64,000 nucleotides of DNA from Luscinia megarhynchos (GCA_034336665.1 CM067570.1:12879502-12943501); one strand, 5' to 3'; counted from the stretch's first letter, positions 26,089 through 39,400 are shown. Translations and numbers: made by a program. The notes: generated from the letters alone by a model not told the origin.

Positions 26089-26742
26089 GTAAGGTTGCAG
26101 TATGAAATGCCTAAACTATTCATTTTAATCACTTCTACAAAAATAACTTTCTATGCTGTTTGTATGCAGTGCATTCAGAGCCAAGCTGAATAGAGCCATT
26201 AATTTATGCTCCTGAGAGTGCACTATGTAGGAGCAATTTCCTCCTTTATTAAAGAAAGCTTCTATTAATTTTGAAGATCTCCACTTCTCTTGCAGAAATA
26301 TCGTTGAGGAAGTTTAGACAGTTTTATTACTTTGGATGAGTACCCATTTTTTAAAACTTTAAAGGTCATTAGGTTTGAGACCCTGTTCTAAAATGTAGGT
26401 GCTAAAGAAAATAGCAACTAGGTATAAAATTCCAGTGGAATTCAATGACTACACAATTCTGCAGAAACAGCGAATGTGAAAAACAACTTTTCAGACATTT
26501 ACCACCAAGAACGTTTAAGGTCCAGATAATGAGTTCACACACCAGGTGGAACTATGAATATGAAGCATAGTACCAGAAAGGGGAAGTTGGCAGTATTTAG
26601 AGCATCATTTGCCATCCTGCTGCAAATTTGGGTCTTATTTTTTTTATCTTATTTCCAAGGTAGAGCCTCTAAAAGTGGAAAGACCTGTATTATCATAGTA
26701 CATATGAATTTTATTTTAGGAAACACTAAAACATCACTACTA

Positions 26743-26801
26743 GGTTTTAAATTGAAAATCAATCAGCAAAAAGGTTTTAATTGAAAATCAATCAGCATTT
26801 T
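26743..26801 (+). repeat. Tandem duplication of a ~30-bp unit (two copies)
   Basis: GGTTTTAAATTGAAAATC plus AATCAGC (26743-26767) recurs as GGTTTTAATTGAAAATCA plus ATCAGC (26773-26796), differing by one deleted A. The units are 30 and 29 bp and lie head to tail. This looks like a recent local slippage duplication. No function is suggested by the sequence. Confidence 0.9.
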
Positions 26802-27611
26802 TATTCTTAAACATCTCTGAAGTGTATTTTAATCAAACACCATTTGATAAATCTATGGAAAGACAGTAAAGGGCTCTCTCTTATATGCTTGGCACTAATG
26901 ATAAGGAGTTGCTTGGCCATTAAAGAAGTGTTAGATAGGAGTTACAATATCATATTTGAACTCTTGAACCAGAGTTCCTCAGCAAGTAAATGATCGTATG
27001 GTATCTACTCAACAAAAGAAAGTTGTAAACATTGAGCATGATATTTGAGTTTGCCCTGCCTTTGTCTCCTGCTGCTGGCTGAAATGGTGAATAGATATAC
27101 TTATGTGATTGTGCAGATGGCTCTAGTAGCTAATTTTATCTGTAGAAAAGAGGAAGAGGTTCAAAATCAGTGTTACAAGTCCAGCTCTGTCTGTACTCTA
27201 TATTAAAGAGATATAAACAATGTTTGAAATTATGACAGTGGTTTCAGTTTAAGGTCAGAAATTTAAATAGTTAGTTAACTGTCTTAGTTAACTGTCCCAC
27301 AGTAGTTTTGTCATTTAGTGAGGGGTAAGATAATGCAGTTTTTCAGCAATGCAGTATCACATTGATAAAGTCCATGCTGTCTTTTAGCACTTGTCATGGG
27401 AATGGGAGACAGAGTATTGAAACCAAGCCCCAAGTAACAGGAGGTTGTTTCAGCAGCTTTTGTTTTGTGTTTTTAATGCTTATTTGATAACTGATGAGCT
27501 GAGATCAACACAGGGATCTAGAAGCTAAACTCTACCCTGTCTAATTCTTTTGCTGCACGGACTTACATATGAATGTGCAGATGTAGTGCTGGCAGAGTTC
27601 ATATGGGGACT

Positions 27612-27665
27612 TGCTGTGGCTTAATCCCCAAAAACAGTGAAGCCCCACACAGCTGCTCACTCCAG
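27612..27665 (-). repeat. Truncated second LTR end (U5) of the same ERV
   Basis: The + strand segment TGTGGCTTAATCCCCAAAAA, followed by GAAGCCCCACACAGCTGCTC and ACTCC, repeats the U5 end seen at 28299-28360 in the same orientation. It lies downstream of the leader region in retroviral sense. The simplest reading is a 3' LTR remnant left after a large internal deletion. A rearranged duplicate is also possible. Confidence 0.5.
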
Positions 27666-28282
27666 CACGGCCCTACCACAGGCACAGTCCTTTCAGATGT
27701 AAAACCTGCTCCTGCCTTCCCTCTGGCTGCAGTCCCTGCTTTGTGTGGGCTTTGACAGAGTCCAGCATGGCCTCACGCACAGCCGCTTCAGGGAGTGCCT
27801 CCTGCAGTGTGCACTTACCCAGGACCACAGCCCCTTCAGAGGAGCCAGCTGTGGTACAGCTGTGACCACAGCCACAGGCACTTGGAGATGTACATCCTCT
27901 GCCATGGGCTTCCTCACAGCCACACACACCTGGGCTGTCCTTTTGCCACAGGGCCTTGTCCACTGTCGCTGCCCCTTTGGCTGGGGTCCACGCTGCAGTT
28001 CAGCCTGCCCGGTGCACAGGAGCAGCAGAGATGCCCTGGCCCCTTGCCAGCCCAGGAGCATGGCCACTGCTGTTACCAAAATGTACCCAGGCCCAGCAGT
28101 CAGATGATAAGCAGTACAGCAAAAAGTAGCTACTAATGAGCAGTAGACTTTAATGAGCAGTAAGGGAAGCAAGCCCCATGGCAAACACAGAAGCTGCTGA
28201 TTAACAGCTAACCAGCAGTAACAGCTGTAAATTCAATCTAGTACATTCCAATCAAATCTGTAATTATCTCGAACACTTTGAG

Positions 28283-28298
28283 GCCTGTGTTGGGCACA
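28283..28298 (-). other. Degenerate retroviral primer-binding site (tRNA-Lys type)
   Basis: Immediately inside the LTR end, the minus strand reads TGTGCCCAACACAGGC. This has the position and core (GCCCAAC) of a tRNA-Lys primer-binding site, with a short gap and CpG-to-TpG/CpA changes. Its place directly next to the LTR terminus is what makes the call credible. Confidence 0.6.
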
Positions 28299-28699
28299 TG
28301 TCATGGACAAACCCCAGCAACTCAGCCCTACACAGCCACTCACTCCTCAGGTGGGATGGGGGAGAGAATCACAGAAGTGAAACTATCACTTGGAACGTCC
28401 TCCTTTTCCTCCTCCTTCATCCCCCAGCTTCAAATGCTGACCATGGTCCTCTATGGGATGGGATATTCCTGTGGTCACTTGAGGTCAGCTGTCCTGGCTG
28501 TGTCCACTGCCAAATTTGGATTCCCTCTACTCTCCTCACTAGTGGTGTGGTGTGAGAAGCAGAAAAGGCCTTGGCCTGTGTGTAAGCAATTCTCAGGAAG
28601 AATAGAAACATCTCTATTATCAACACTGTTTCTAGCACAATTAGCCCTATACCAGCTACTGTGAAGAGAACTAAATCTACTCTTGCCAGAGCAGTGCCT
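28299..28699 (-). repeat. LTR of the ERV remnant (5' LTR on the minus strand, centrally deleted)
   Basis: On the + strand the block opens with TGTCATGGACAAACCCCAGC, the complement of the U5 end. It continues with GGTGGGATGGGGGAGAGAAT, GAGGTCAGCTGTCCTGGCTG, GAGAAGCAGAAAAGGCCTTG, ATTATCAACACTGTTT and ATACCAGCTACTGTGAAGAG. This is the order I recall for a common avian retroviral LTR. The TATA-box position (around 28429-28437) is mutated. From memory of intact copies, a block is missing near 28380-28392, where U5/R-like sequence abuts promoter-proximal sequence. The right edge is estimated from the expected LTR start. Confidence 0.75.
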
Positions 28700-31600
28700 G
28701 AGCTTGGGTTGGAGCAGCAAGCAGTGGTGCATGGTGACTGTAGAAACCTTCTTTCACTATCACTTGAATGCAAATAGTCGATATCTTTACAGGAATAATA
28801 TTTCCTAACAAGGACTGAGCTGTGGCTTTCTGATAATGTTGAATATTTTGATGAGTAGGCTTAGCTTTGCTTGTAATTGATAAGACAGTGCTGCAAGGAG
28901 CTGAGCCTCTGGGTAGAAAGCCAGATGAATATATTTGTTAATGCAAACATAAATGCAATAAGTGAAGATGAATTCATAAAGCCAACCCGGTTCTTTATTG
29001 ACAGAAAGTTCTAATTCATCAAGTTTATTCAGTAATAGATAACAATAAGTAAAAGGCTGTTGTTTTAAAAATAAGGCCTGCAGTAGTGGAATGTGCCATT
29101 TGAAAAAACAAACACACAAAGTACCCATGAGTAAAGCTTTGTGTGAACAGCTGAAAGCACTTAATTAAAATGCTGATAAATCTGTACTGGTAATGCTAAA
29201 GAGCTAGTATAATTCTGATAAATATTATTCTGAGGTATGAAATATATTTTTTGTCCATGAGAGGGATTTATCAGTTTTTTTGTATACAGTAAATAAAAAA
29301 TGAAAAATAATAAGAAAATTGCTACAGTATGACTGCATCACTTAAGATTTTTCAGTTCTTATTAGCTCTCCTGAGTAGTCAGTATAGGAAATTATTTATG
29401 AGAATATAAAGAATATATAGTGTCAAAAAGAATTTGTTTTATGGCCAGGAAGTGTTTCATGTGGGCATTAAAGTAAAATTCTGCAGCAGGGAAGCACTTA
29501 GTTGCAGTAGGAAGTCCAGGAGTTTTTAGTACTATATAAAGATATTTGAGCTGTTTGTAAGCATGTAGGGTGGAAATAATAATTCCCTTTGCTTTGTAAT
29601 AATCAACTACAAATGAGTGTGGGCATCCTGAGCAGCCCTGGGGAACATCAAAAAGCATTGACTGTGTAATGCTGGGCTTAAATGCAGTTTTTGAAACAAC
29701 TATGGCAAAATGTACAAACAGTCTGAAAAAGAAACAAAAGTATTTGATCATATTTCTTGGAATCATATGGGTCTCCAGCTGAGAAACCATCAGATCCTTG
29801 CTCTCCTCATATTTCTAGCATTTTGATTTGTTGCCATGGAAAATGCTAATAATATATCAGATTCCTGTGGTATTGTTTCTCCACTGGGGTATTTTCCCCA
29901 TGCCATGCTGAATGCCTCCTTTGAAACGATCTCCAGAAGATGGGAAATATGTGAGCTGTGAGGAATGGTGGTGTAGCACAATGTGCAGAATCCTGTCAAT
30001 GCCAGTGGGAACCTGGTGAGCAGAAAGGGGGAATATTAAACATCCTCTCGTGTTTGTGTGAGACAATGTGACATCTTAACACAGGTGTGCAGATCTCATA
30101 GGCATAATCAAAGCCAAATTTTTTCTCTGGTTTGCGTTTATGCCACACTTAATAGAAGTTATATGGTCCTCTTCAGTATCTTTGTGCCCAATTACAGGAA
30201 AAAGACATTGGGTTATGCTTATATCTGTTGAAAGCAGCTGGTGTCTTGGAAGTTGGGTCTTCAGTATCCAATGTTGTTGCCTATTAGAGCCTTCTTGTCC
30301 CTTGTCTTGGGCCTGTGCTGGCAAATAGTCCACAGGGCAAATATCAAGTGGGGGGAGAGGAGCAAAGGGTTCTAAATAGTTGCTCTGCTTTGGTTGTGCT
30401 TTTTTGCTACTTACTAAAAAAAGTGCGGGATGGGTTGTTGACACAGTATCAGGAATGAGGTGCATAAAAGCAGTGTGCAGACACAGACTGTGCTGGAAAA
30501 ATGCCAGCATCCCTTGTGCCGCCTGCTCTGTATGACAGAGTAAATGTGGAGGAAAAAGAACATTTATTGATTTTTTGACACACAGCAGTATTTGGTGGGG
30601 ATTTGGGATAAGCAGAGAAGCAAGCAGAAGCTACATGTTTGCTTTATTAGCAGAAGTGAGAGAGGCCCAGTGGGAAAAGCTTCAGTTCTGCCTCAGTCAT
30701 GCAGCCAATGCAGCTTTGCTGTTGCAGAGATTCTGCCATTCTTACTAGCAGTAAAATTACTGTCCACCTCTGGAAATGGTAATGGTGGAAGGTTTAGGAG
30801 AAGGAAACACAGTAGGCTGTCTCCTCCACAACAAAAAAATATATGGTTGCTGCTATTCTGTGAAGACATGGCCCATAACTGATGTTTGACCAGCTTTGGA
30901 GAGGTGATGCTGTGAGCAGTGTCAGTGCCGTGTCTGCAGTGCTTAGATCTAAAGAGTGGCATTCCCAGCAGAAAAATGTGCTAGTGCAAAGAGAGATGCT
31001 GTTCAGAGACACCATGTAATCCATGATTTTAGGGCTCTAGCTCAGCACAGATCTCCCAAATTTCTGTTCAGTGTGTATAATTTGTTTGACTTTGAAATTA
31101 TAAGCCTGTGGTGTTGCGCTCAAGCTGGAAAATAGAAGTGCACAGTAAAGCCAAACACTTTTGAGGAAAGTGTATCACATTCCTGCCACTTCTAGCAGCA
31201 GAAGGGAAACAGCATAAAGTAGATATTTAGTTATTATTTTTGGCATACTGCTGGGAAGCATCTGTGCTAACAGGCTTGGCTTAAGAGCTTATGTATAAAC
31301 TAGAACATAGAAAGCAAAGTTTGTTGGTTTTCTGTTGGGTTTTTTAAAATGGAAAAGTCACCAAATATTTTTGTTATAAGTTATTTTCCTTCATCTGGTT
31401 GTCGTTCTTTATGCTGAATGAAGGAAAGATGAAAATGCCAACTTTCTTTTAACATGTGCTGAAAACATCTAGAATAGGCTCTTTTGTTCCTTGAATGGAA
31501 CAACTTTTCCAGAACTTCTGAAGCAGACTTTTATATCATATCAGTTCCTGGAATAAAACTGGGGGGGAAGCAAAGAAAAAAAAAAAAAGCAACAACTATT

Positions 31601-33397
31601 GTGTTCCCAATCTACTTTAGATACTGGGTATTACAATCCAAAAGAAGTTTGCCCTTGGTTCCTGTGTGCAATAGTCACAACTGTGTGTAGGAGAAATCTG
31701 TAGTTTGTTGTCTTTGAATGCAGCTCTGTAGTTTGTACCTTGAAGGCAGAAAACATACTTTCTGTATGGAACTTAAAATATCAAAATAAAAAAAGGTGAT
31801 GTGAGAGGTAACCTTGTTGGGACTTTTGCATTATAGTCTTATACAAACTATATATAGAGGTATAGAGTTAAAAGAGCTTTGAAGTAGTCAAAGAAGAAAT
31901 CAGTAATAAAATTCCTAGTATTCTCATTAGGTGTTCCATGGCATGCTCATAAGAGAGAGCATTCTATTTAGGGCAGGTAAAATAATCAGTGATGATGAAG
32001 ACTTCCGTGGTGATTGTAAAGGGTAAATCTTGGCACTAAGAAGGATTATGCTTCGGTTTGGTTGCAAACTTTTCCCTGGAGAGCTCTTGTAGAGGAATGA
32101 AGGCCTGAGTCATCCAGGGGAGCAGGAACAATACTCCCTTCCAGGTATTGGAATGGTTCTGTTTCAGGAGTTCAGATGAATCCTATATTATTAAATTGTA
32201 AATAATGACAATTTTAACACCTACTTGTAGACAAAGGGATTTCAGTTGTGTGTGGGGGAAGTACAATGCCATCCAGGAAAAACAAGATGTTTGTGAAAGT
32301 GCAGAGTTACTGAAATTGAGTTCATTGATAGAAACCCCATTTATTAGTCTTTCAACTCTATTCACTTCAATGAACTTTTCATGGAGCTACTTTGAGACAG
32401 ATCAGTTTAGTTTTATTCCCAGTGTGATCGTGTTCACTGTAGTCATACTGGAGTGCTTTTCCAAACTTCATTAATAATGACAAGACAAAAAAATGTTGGC
32501 TTGCAAAAGCAGTGGCAGCCTCAAAATTTGCTGTCTTGGCTACTTGGTTGATGGCTTGTACACTTCATGGCTTCATAGGTTGCTTATTGGTGAGGCTGAA
32601 TTTGAACACTGGGTGTAGGCAGAGAGTAAATGTGTGCAAGGAGAAACAAGTTAAAGGAAAATTAACATAGCTTGTATTTTAGGACGTAAAAGAAAGCAGG
32701 AGGCCATAAAATAATATATTCCAGTCTATTTGCTTTTTAACCATAATCTCTCATTTATTGTAGTGTGCAAAGTGGTAAAATGCAAGCAGTGGTTGCAGTT
32801 CTGTTTCATTGGCTTGCTGTTACCACAGGCCTGTTTAACCTCTAAACAAATTCCAGGGATAGTGCTAATCTTTACTTTTAAAGGACAAACATGAATTACA
32901 AGCTCATGTCAGAGACAGCCTACTTTCCAATGTGAAGGCAGTCCTTTCAGTTGTTCAATCAAATGGTTTCTAGCTTTACAACAAATTATCTGAAATGCAT
33001 TTATAAGCTGTAATTAAACCATTCTTTCAAATACTTAATAGGGCTCAAATCAAAATAAGTAAAATTTTGCAATTCTTTTAGAACATAGCAAAAAGGAAAA
33101 TATCAAAGCAAGCTGCAAGTTATAAGGCCACATTCCCAGAACTGCAAGGAGGGAATAGATATGATTCTTTTTTTTTTTTGTGATTGAGCATGTGCCAACC
33201 TCATTGATGTTTGTACAGCTGAAAAAGAATAAATTTCCTTAAAATGTCCTAGAAATTTGAAATTCCTCATGACCTTTAGGTTAATGGAGATAACCTGATA
33301 GAAGCTCACCTCATGTAGTGTATTTCCTAATACTAAAATATGAAAAAACAGCTGCATGGTCAAGTAGAGTCCTTTGTGATGATCTGAAATAATTTAA

Positions 33398-33802
<405 letters not shown>

Positions 33803-34812
33803 TGATCTAAATGGGTTATGTCACCAACTGTCCGTGTAATACAAGTTTAGGCCCTCAGGACTACATTGTTTTTCAGACTATGAGGATGATCAGGGCACTT
33901 AAAATGACCTGTGTGCTTTTGTGCCTGGTTGGCTCTGATTCAGGCACACCAGGGTAAATGGGGCTAATCACCTCCGTGCTTTCTCCAGGAAGATGAAAAT
34001 TAATTCTGTGCCTTATACGTGTTCGGCCAGAACAAGAGAGTTCATGCTGAGAAAGATGGGTGGTAAATTGCTCCTCAGCTGGAGAAGGCTGGAGTTGCAG
34101 CATGGATTATGGGATGATTTAGAAGACATACTAAAAGTGATTGAGGCTTTTTCTAATACTTTAATGCAGACTTGACCATTGCTGTGTCACAGGTTCAGTG
34201 TGTGGCTGTGCCAGGTGCTGTTGGTAGGAGTTCACAGGGCAGCAATGGCACCACAGGTGTGGATGGAAAAGTTTACAAGCCTTCCTTTTGTACAGAAAAT
34301 GTCAGTTGTTTGTGAATGGGTAAAAATAGTGGGATTCTCCCCATGCTATGTGGTGTAGTTCTGTGGATCATTAGCCCTGGTAGCATGAAGATCTGTGGTG
34401 TTAAAAGAAACAGATTCTTCATGAAAATAAAGGAGAGCATGTTATGAGTAACCAAGTAGACTTATGTTTTTTTCTTTGGTTAATTCTTTGTTTAAATGCT
34501 GTATCACAAAAGAAGATTTTGCTTGTAGAACATGACTGTGAGTGATGGGAGCTGGGGTACAGGAAGAGGGGAGAAGAGCTGCTCAATTTTTCCCCGAGTG
34601 TGTGGTGGCCATGGAGACAAATTAACGGGACGTGAACTTCTGTGTGTCTAAAATCCATTGGATCATCACTTTGTTTTATAATGGCTTGATTCAGGGAAAG
34701 CTAATGAAATCCTTCTTCCCTTAGAAAAGCAACTTTGGTCCCAAGATGGTAATAAAGTTGTCAAGTGCCTCACCTGTCACTTAAAATGTTATGTTAGGCT
34801 GTCTCCAATACT

Positions 34813-34894
34813 TATATGTATACATATACACATATACATATATATGTATATGCACATACATACATATATATATATATATGTATATATATGTATT
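34813..34894. repeat. Alternating purine-pyrimidine tract (TA/CA/TG-rich)
   Basis: About 80 bp consist almost entirely of alternating TATG, TACA, CATA and TA steps, including a run of eight or more TA steps near 34863-34879. Such tracts can extrude cruciforms or unwind easily. It lies 1.15 kb into intron 3. Confidence 0.92.
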
Positions 34895-36111
34895 TAAAGC
34901 AGTGGGATTTAATTTTGGACTGAATATTGTGATCATTTAATCTGTCTCTTGACTTCCATCCCTGGGAATCCGAAATCCATACTGAGATATTTTTTATAGA
35001 TTTGGTGTCAGTTAAGTGTTTGTTTGCCTGAAAATATTATGTGGCTTGTTAAAATTTTATATTAGGACAAATTAATTTTTCATTACATGTCAGACTTTTC
35101 AGTTCTTTTCTTTCTGGAAACACTTGAATATTTATTTTTTTTTGTAAATTTTTCTTCTTAAAGGGAAACTTGAAAAGACAACACATAGAATTTACCACGG
35201 CAAATCTTAATGTCCCAAGGATCCAATTTATGAGTTTCTTATCAGGCACCTATAATATTGCACATGATAATAAGAACAATTCTTTAACAGTGCATTAGGA
35301 TTTATGAGCACCTTGGACTCTCTTGTTTTATTAGGAGTGGTCAGGCATGAAGTTGATTCAGGGCAGATGCTGACATAAGTTCCAAAACCTTGGCAGATGT
35401 GGATGCTTGCTTTCTGGAGAGAGAATTTGTGTATATGTTTCTAATGGAAACTACCATAAACTACAGAGGATAAATTTCTATATAATTGAGGAAAAATGAA
35501 ATAGACTTTTGGGTGTGGAAAAGGAAACAAAATATTTGGATAATTTTCCCCTCACCTTAGTTTCTAGGAGTCACACTGACCAAGTGATCCACTAATGTAA
35601 TTCCAGTCCAGAAAAACCATTTGCTCCATATTCCCAGAGGCCTTGAAGGGTTTGTTAGGATATCTCGCCGAACTTTCCTGGTGGAAATATCTGATAATGT
35701 AAGTGCAAAGTGGGCTCATTTGACATTTCATTAGACACATTAGTCCACCTAAACTGGCAAGTCTCATTAACGCTTAGGAGCTTGTATGCCTACCCGTGGA
35801 ATTAATGAAGATCAAGAATTCCTTCTGAACAATTTTTATTCTAACTAAAGAAAAAGTTGGTTTTTTTTTTCCCTGGAACTTTTGGATTTGCTTCACTGAA
35901 TTAAATTAGATCTAGAGAGCCATTCAGAGCACAAAGAGGAAAGACGAAGAGGCATTCAGAAGCATGTGTAGAATTATAATTTCAAATTATGCAGTGTTCT
36001 TCTTTTATTGGCCGTTATCCTTTCCTTAGGGTTTTTTTAACTACAAAGAAACATAGAAGTGTGCTGTCCAGCTGAATGTTAAAGGCTTTTTCAGACCCTT
36101 GGATGAAATGA

Positions 36112-36137
36112 GGACAAGCACAACATGGTGCTTGTCC
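36112..36137. repeat. Perfect inverted repeat, 10-bp arms with 6-base loop
   Basis: GGACAAGCAC (36112-36121) pairs exactly with GTGCTTGTCC (36128-36137) around the loop AACATG. It is a stable short hairpin in either strand. It is too short for a typical microRNA precursor and has no U-rich terminator context. Confidence 0.85.
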
Positions 36138-36344
36138 AAAACATCTGGCTCTTGAATAGCTGCAAGGGAAATTCTGCATTGCACAACCCTAGGAAAGAAC
36201 TCTTGCCCTTCACTTGGTAGTGGACAATTTCACAGGGCTGGGAAAGCAGCCCCCAGGATAGCCTCCACTGTCACAATCTGTGGCAGTCTACGCTGTACCA
36301 ATCTGCCACAAGTGTGGTAGTTCCAGACTTGGGAATCTGTATCT

Positions 36345-36470
36345 GTGCTGGCTTGAAAATATCCCTCAATTATCAAGACTGTTTCCAGCCAAACCCAAAC
36401 CAGTCCCCCCTACCAATTACACTGGTATGAAGAAAATTAACAGCTAAACCCAGCATTATTTTGCTTTCCC
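36345..36470 (+). mobile_element. Possible LTR-like fragment (weak)
   Basis: The stretch beginning TGTGCTGGCTTGAAAATA and including CCAAACCCAAACCAGTCCCC and GAAGAAAATTAACAGC resembles the 5' portion of bird ERV LTRs as I remember them. I find no matching end, no primer-binding site and no second copy. The extent is a guess. An ordinary intronic sequence is a real alternative. Confidence 0.3.
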
Positions 36471-39400
36471 CCATTCCCCCTGGGGTGGGTAGGATGGTCT
36501 GTCAAAAAATGATTTAAGGCAGTAGTTTCCTCTATCAAGGGTGAGGTGGCAAGTCACCAATCATTAATTTCTACTCAACCCAAGTCAGATGTGATCTGAA
36601 TTTTCCTCTTAGTCCTTGTGCATGGCTCAGGGAGAAAGTCATGGTGTATTCCCAGTTGGTGATACTGCAGTGGTCCCTTGGAGCAGCATGCACTGGCCCA
36701 GCCTTTCCCCACTGCTTATCACCAGGCCACTGACCACATTTGGAGGAGCAGGGCCTTCAGTAATCCCCAAGTAAATCTGTCCAGATGAAACTTTTCTTAA
36801 TGATGCCATGAATATCTGATGGTCCTATTGCAAGATGCTCTGAGGAGTTGTTTCCAGCCCTGTGGGTGCAAGTTTGGTCCACCCATATGGCAGAGATGTT
36901 CTGCAGTGCATCAGAGACCTGGGTGCATAAATTCTTTATTGGGCTGCCAGCAAGACAGACGTTTGCACACCAGCATATATGACATATCACCAGTAAAAAT
37001 CCCTTTCTCTTTATAGAGATTACAAGGCTTATTATCCTCCTCTCCCAGCTTGCATGCAGCTCCCATCAACTTCCCTGTTAATGAGGACTGCATAGACAGA
37101 TCGCGGGGAGAATCAGAAAACCTTTTAAGTTTTCACTCAGCCTGTGTTTATGATGTTAGTAAATTCTGCAGCTGGAGTTGAAGACAAGACAGATTAGCCA
37201 TTTAAAACCAATTTTCCAACCCCATTTGTATTTAAATAATCTTGTTACAAAAGGACTCTGTGGTTCAGAGCAAACTAGACTTATAATTATATTTTCAATA
37301 TGGATAAATCAGCTGTGTGTGGACACACTAGCTATTGATTGGGAGACATAAAACATAAATCTTATTGCTTGTAACAAGTAAATGATTTTTCAGTGTTTTT
37401 AAGTGTTGAATAATTCAGAATTTGCTTTACCTGCATACACATCGCAGCTTGAGTCAGTCCAAATTGTGTATTTTACTGGGAAAAAAGTATGGGTTCTAAT
37501 ACAATGCTATTTCATTTTAGATAGCAATTTTTATGCTATCTATATTGAAAAATACTTTACAAAGCTGAAAAACTCAATTATGCAGGAAGGCACAAAGGAA
37601 AGGATGAAACAGGCATAGATGTATGCAACAAAAGGAGAAAAGAGATGTTCTTTATGCAAAGTTTTGAAAGGAGAAGGGGAAGTTGTGGAACTGGAGATAA
37701 AGGGAGGCTGCTCTAAAAGTGGCAGAGAAGGCTTTTATATTAGAACAATGAATCTGTGCAGAAAGGCAATGAAGAGGGAAAATGACATAGATAGCAAGCA
37801 GATAGCTCACACTCTGTGCAGACCATGCACATAGTGCACCTTGAGAAGGAGTTTGCTGGTTGGTAATGGTCAGCTGTTATCTGATAAATCTGCTGTCCAC
37901 TGCCCATGGAAGGAAGAGGATGGATCTGGATGGGAGAGGAGCTGTGAGCCCTAACCCCAGAGCTGCATCACAAGATCTGAAGTGCTTCTCTGGTGTTGGG
38001 CTGTGACACCTTGGTCATGCAGGGAATAAAGCAGAGCTCCCCTCCTGGAGCAGTGCCCCAGAGGTGTCGTGCTTCTCGCAGGTGCAAGGATGCTGTGTGA
38101 GGGCTGGAGAGCTGGCAGGAGGCTGAGGATGCATTAGGAAAATGTAATTTCCAGGGGAGCAGGGAAAGTATTTAATAGAGGTGATAAAGATCCCTTGCAT
38201 TCCCTTTCATTGGGAAACTTCTTACTTGCACGTGTGAGCTTTTGCTGAACCAGAGGCTTTTCTAATGAAATCTAGAGGAGGGTCACCCTTAATTGGCTTA
38301 TAAATCTACAGGGGTGCTGTAAACTTTCCCATTCCACCCTAGCTGGATAATGACTCTGGAACTGTTTTGGTGAGTTAATTATTGTGAACATAGTTAGAAT
38401 ATTAATCTTCTTGTCAGATTTATAATTGTGCCAATTTATTCTAAAGCATCTTTTCTCTCCTAGTCCTAACACCCTCCAAGCAAGACCAGAGCAAATTTCC
38501 ACATGTAGCAGTGAGAAGTCCCACATTGTTTGCTTGGCTTAGAGAATGAGTTTCTACTTGTCTTGTTATAATGCTTCCTGCTATACTAATGTTAAGACAT
38601 ATTTAAATTCCTTTATGTACAGTGATTATTGCCAGTCAAATAGGTGTTAAGTGGCAAGTATCTATGGATTATTTCCTTTTCCATCACCTTTGCTCTAAGA
38701 AAAGAAAAAGAAGAAACAAAAAGCCAATTGCTACTTTCAAGTAGGAATGAAGAAAGCAATTCACTCTTGCTGCAGGGAAGCAAGGTTTTCCAGAAGTTTT
38801 TATTGCTGTTATTACAGATCTTGAAGAGGCAACCATTATCACTTTGTTGTAATTAGGACTGTTCAGATTTAGGAATGCCTGATTCTGAGATGCTGTTTGG
38901 ATGTTACTAATTTGCTTCTAATTCTGGTTTCACTGAACTGACTGCCTGGCCTCCTGAGTACATTCTCAGGAAATCTGTCTTTCTTGATATTGCCAGGGCA
39001 GTTGTTCCATTGGGAGGATAATTCAAAGTGTCAGTATATCTGTTTTTGTTAAGTGCACTCTGTGTGGATTCATGTTGGAATACAATGGATATACTTAGTT
39101 TTCAAATAACCCTTCACTGTTGAGATACTGGAGTTAGCCTTAAGCTAACTGAATTTTGTATGAATTCCATGACCTTACAATGTGCTTTTATTGTTGTTTG
39201 ACTGTAAAGTGATATTAAGGTGGAGTCTAGAGAATTTCATCCTGATATTAACATGTTATCCATCAACAATGTCTGCAGTAATTCTCTGTGCTTGGTGTTT
39301 TGAAGCAATTCACTCTGACCCAGAAAAAATTGCAAGAAACACGGTTTTTGACAGTTTGTGCTGCTGTTATTGACTTCTCAGTCTTATGCCTTTGCAAATT

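Larger units (their letters stand above)
27612..28699 (-). mobile_element. Endogenous retrovirus remnant, internally deleted, probably class II (ERVK-like)
   Basis: This is a minus-strand ERV relic. Reading from high to low coordinates it contains a 5' LTR (28699-28299), a decayed primer-binding site just after the LTR (28298-28283), about 600 bp of GC-rich leader or internal sequence, and a short second LTR end (about 27665-27612). I recognise the LTR type as common in bird genomes. The primer-site similarity to tRNA-Lys-type sites points to class II. No gag, pro, pol or env domain is recognisable, and most of the internal region is missing. The minus-strand open frame at 27693-28184 (163 codons) starts just downstream of the primer site but shows no retroviral motif. 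The copy is certainly defective. The composition of 27612-28290 (GC-rich) differs sharply from the surrounding AT-rich intron. Confidence 0.75.

Noticed and set aside
27745..28107. Plus-strand open frame with a CRCPFGWGPRC run that looks like part of an EGF domain
   Set aside because: It lies antisense to the ERV remnant in a GC-rich block. The cysteine spacing fits only one short piece, and there are no splice sites or continuation.
30076..30510. 144-codon minus-strand open frame
   Set aside because: It has no recognisable motif, lies in intron 2 on the strand opposite the gene, and is within chance length for this composition.
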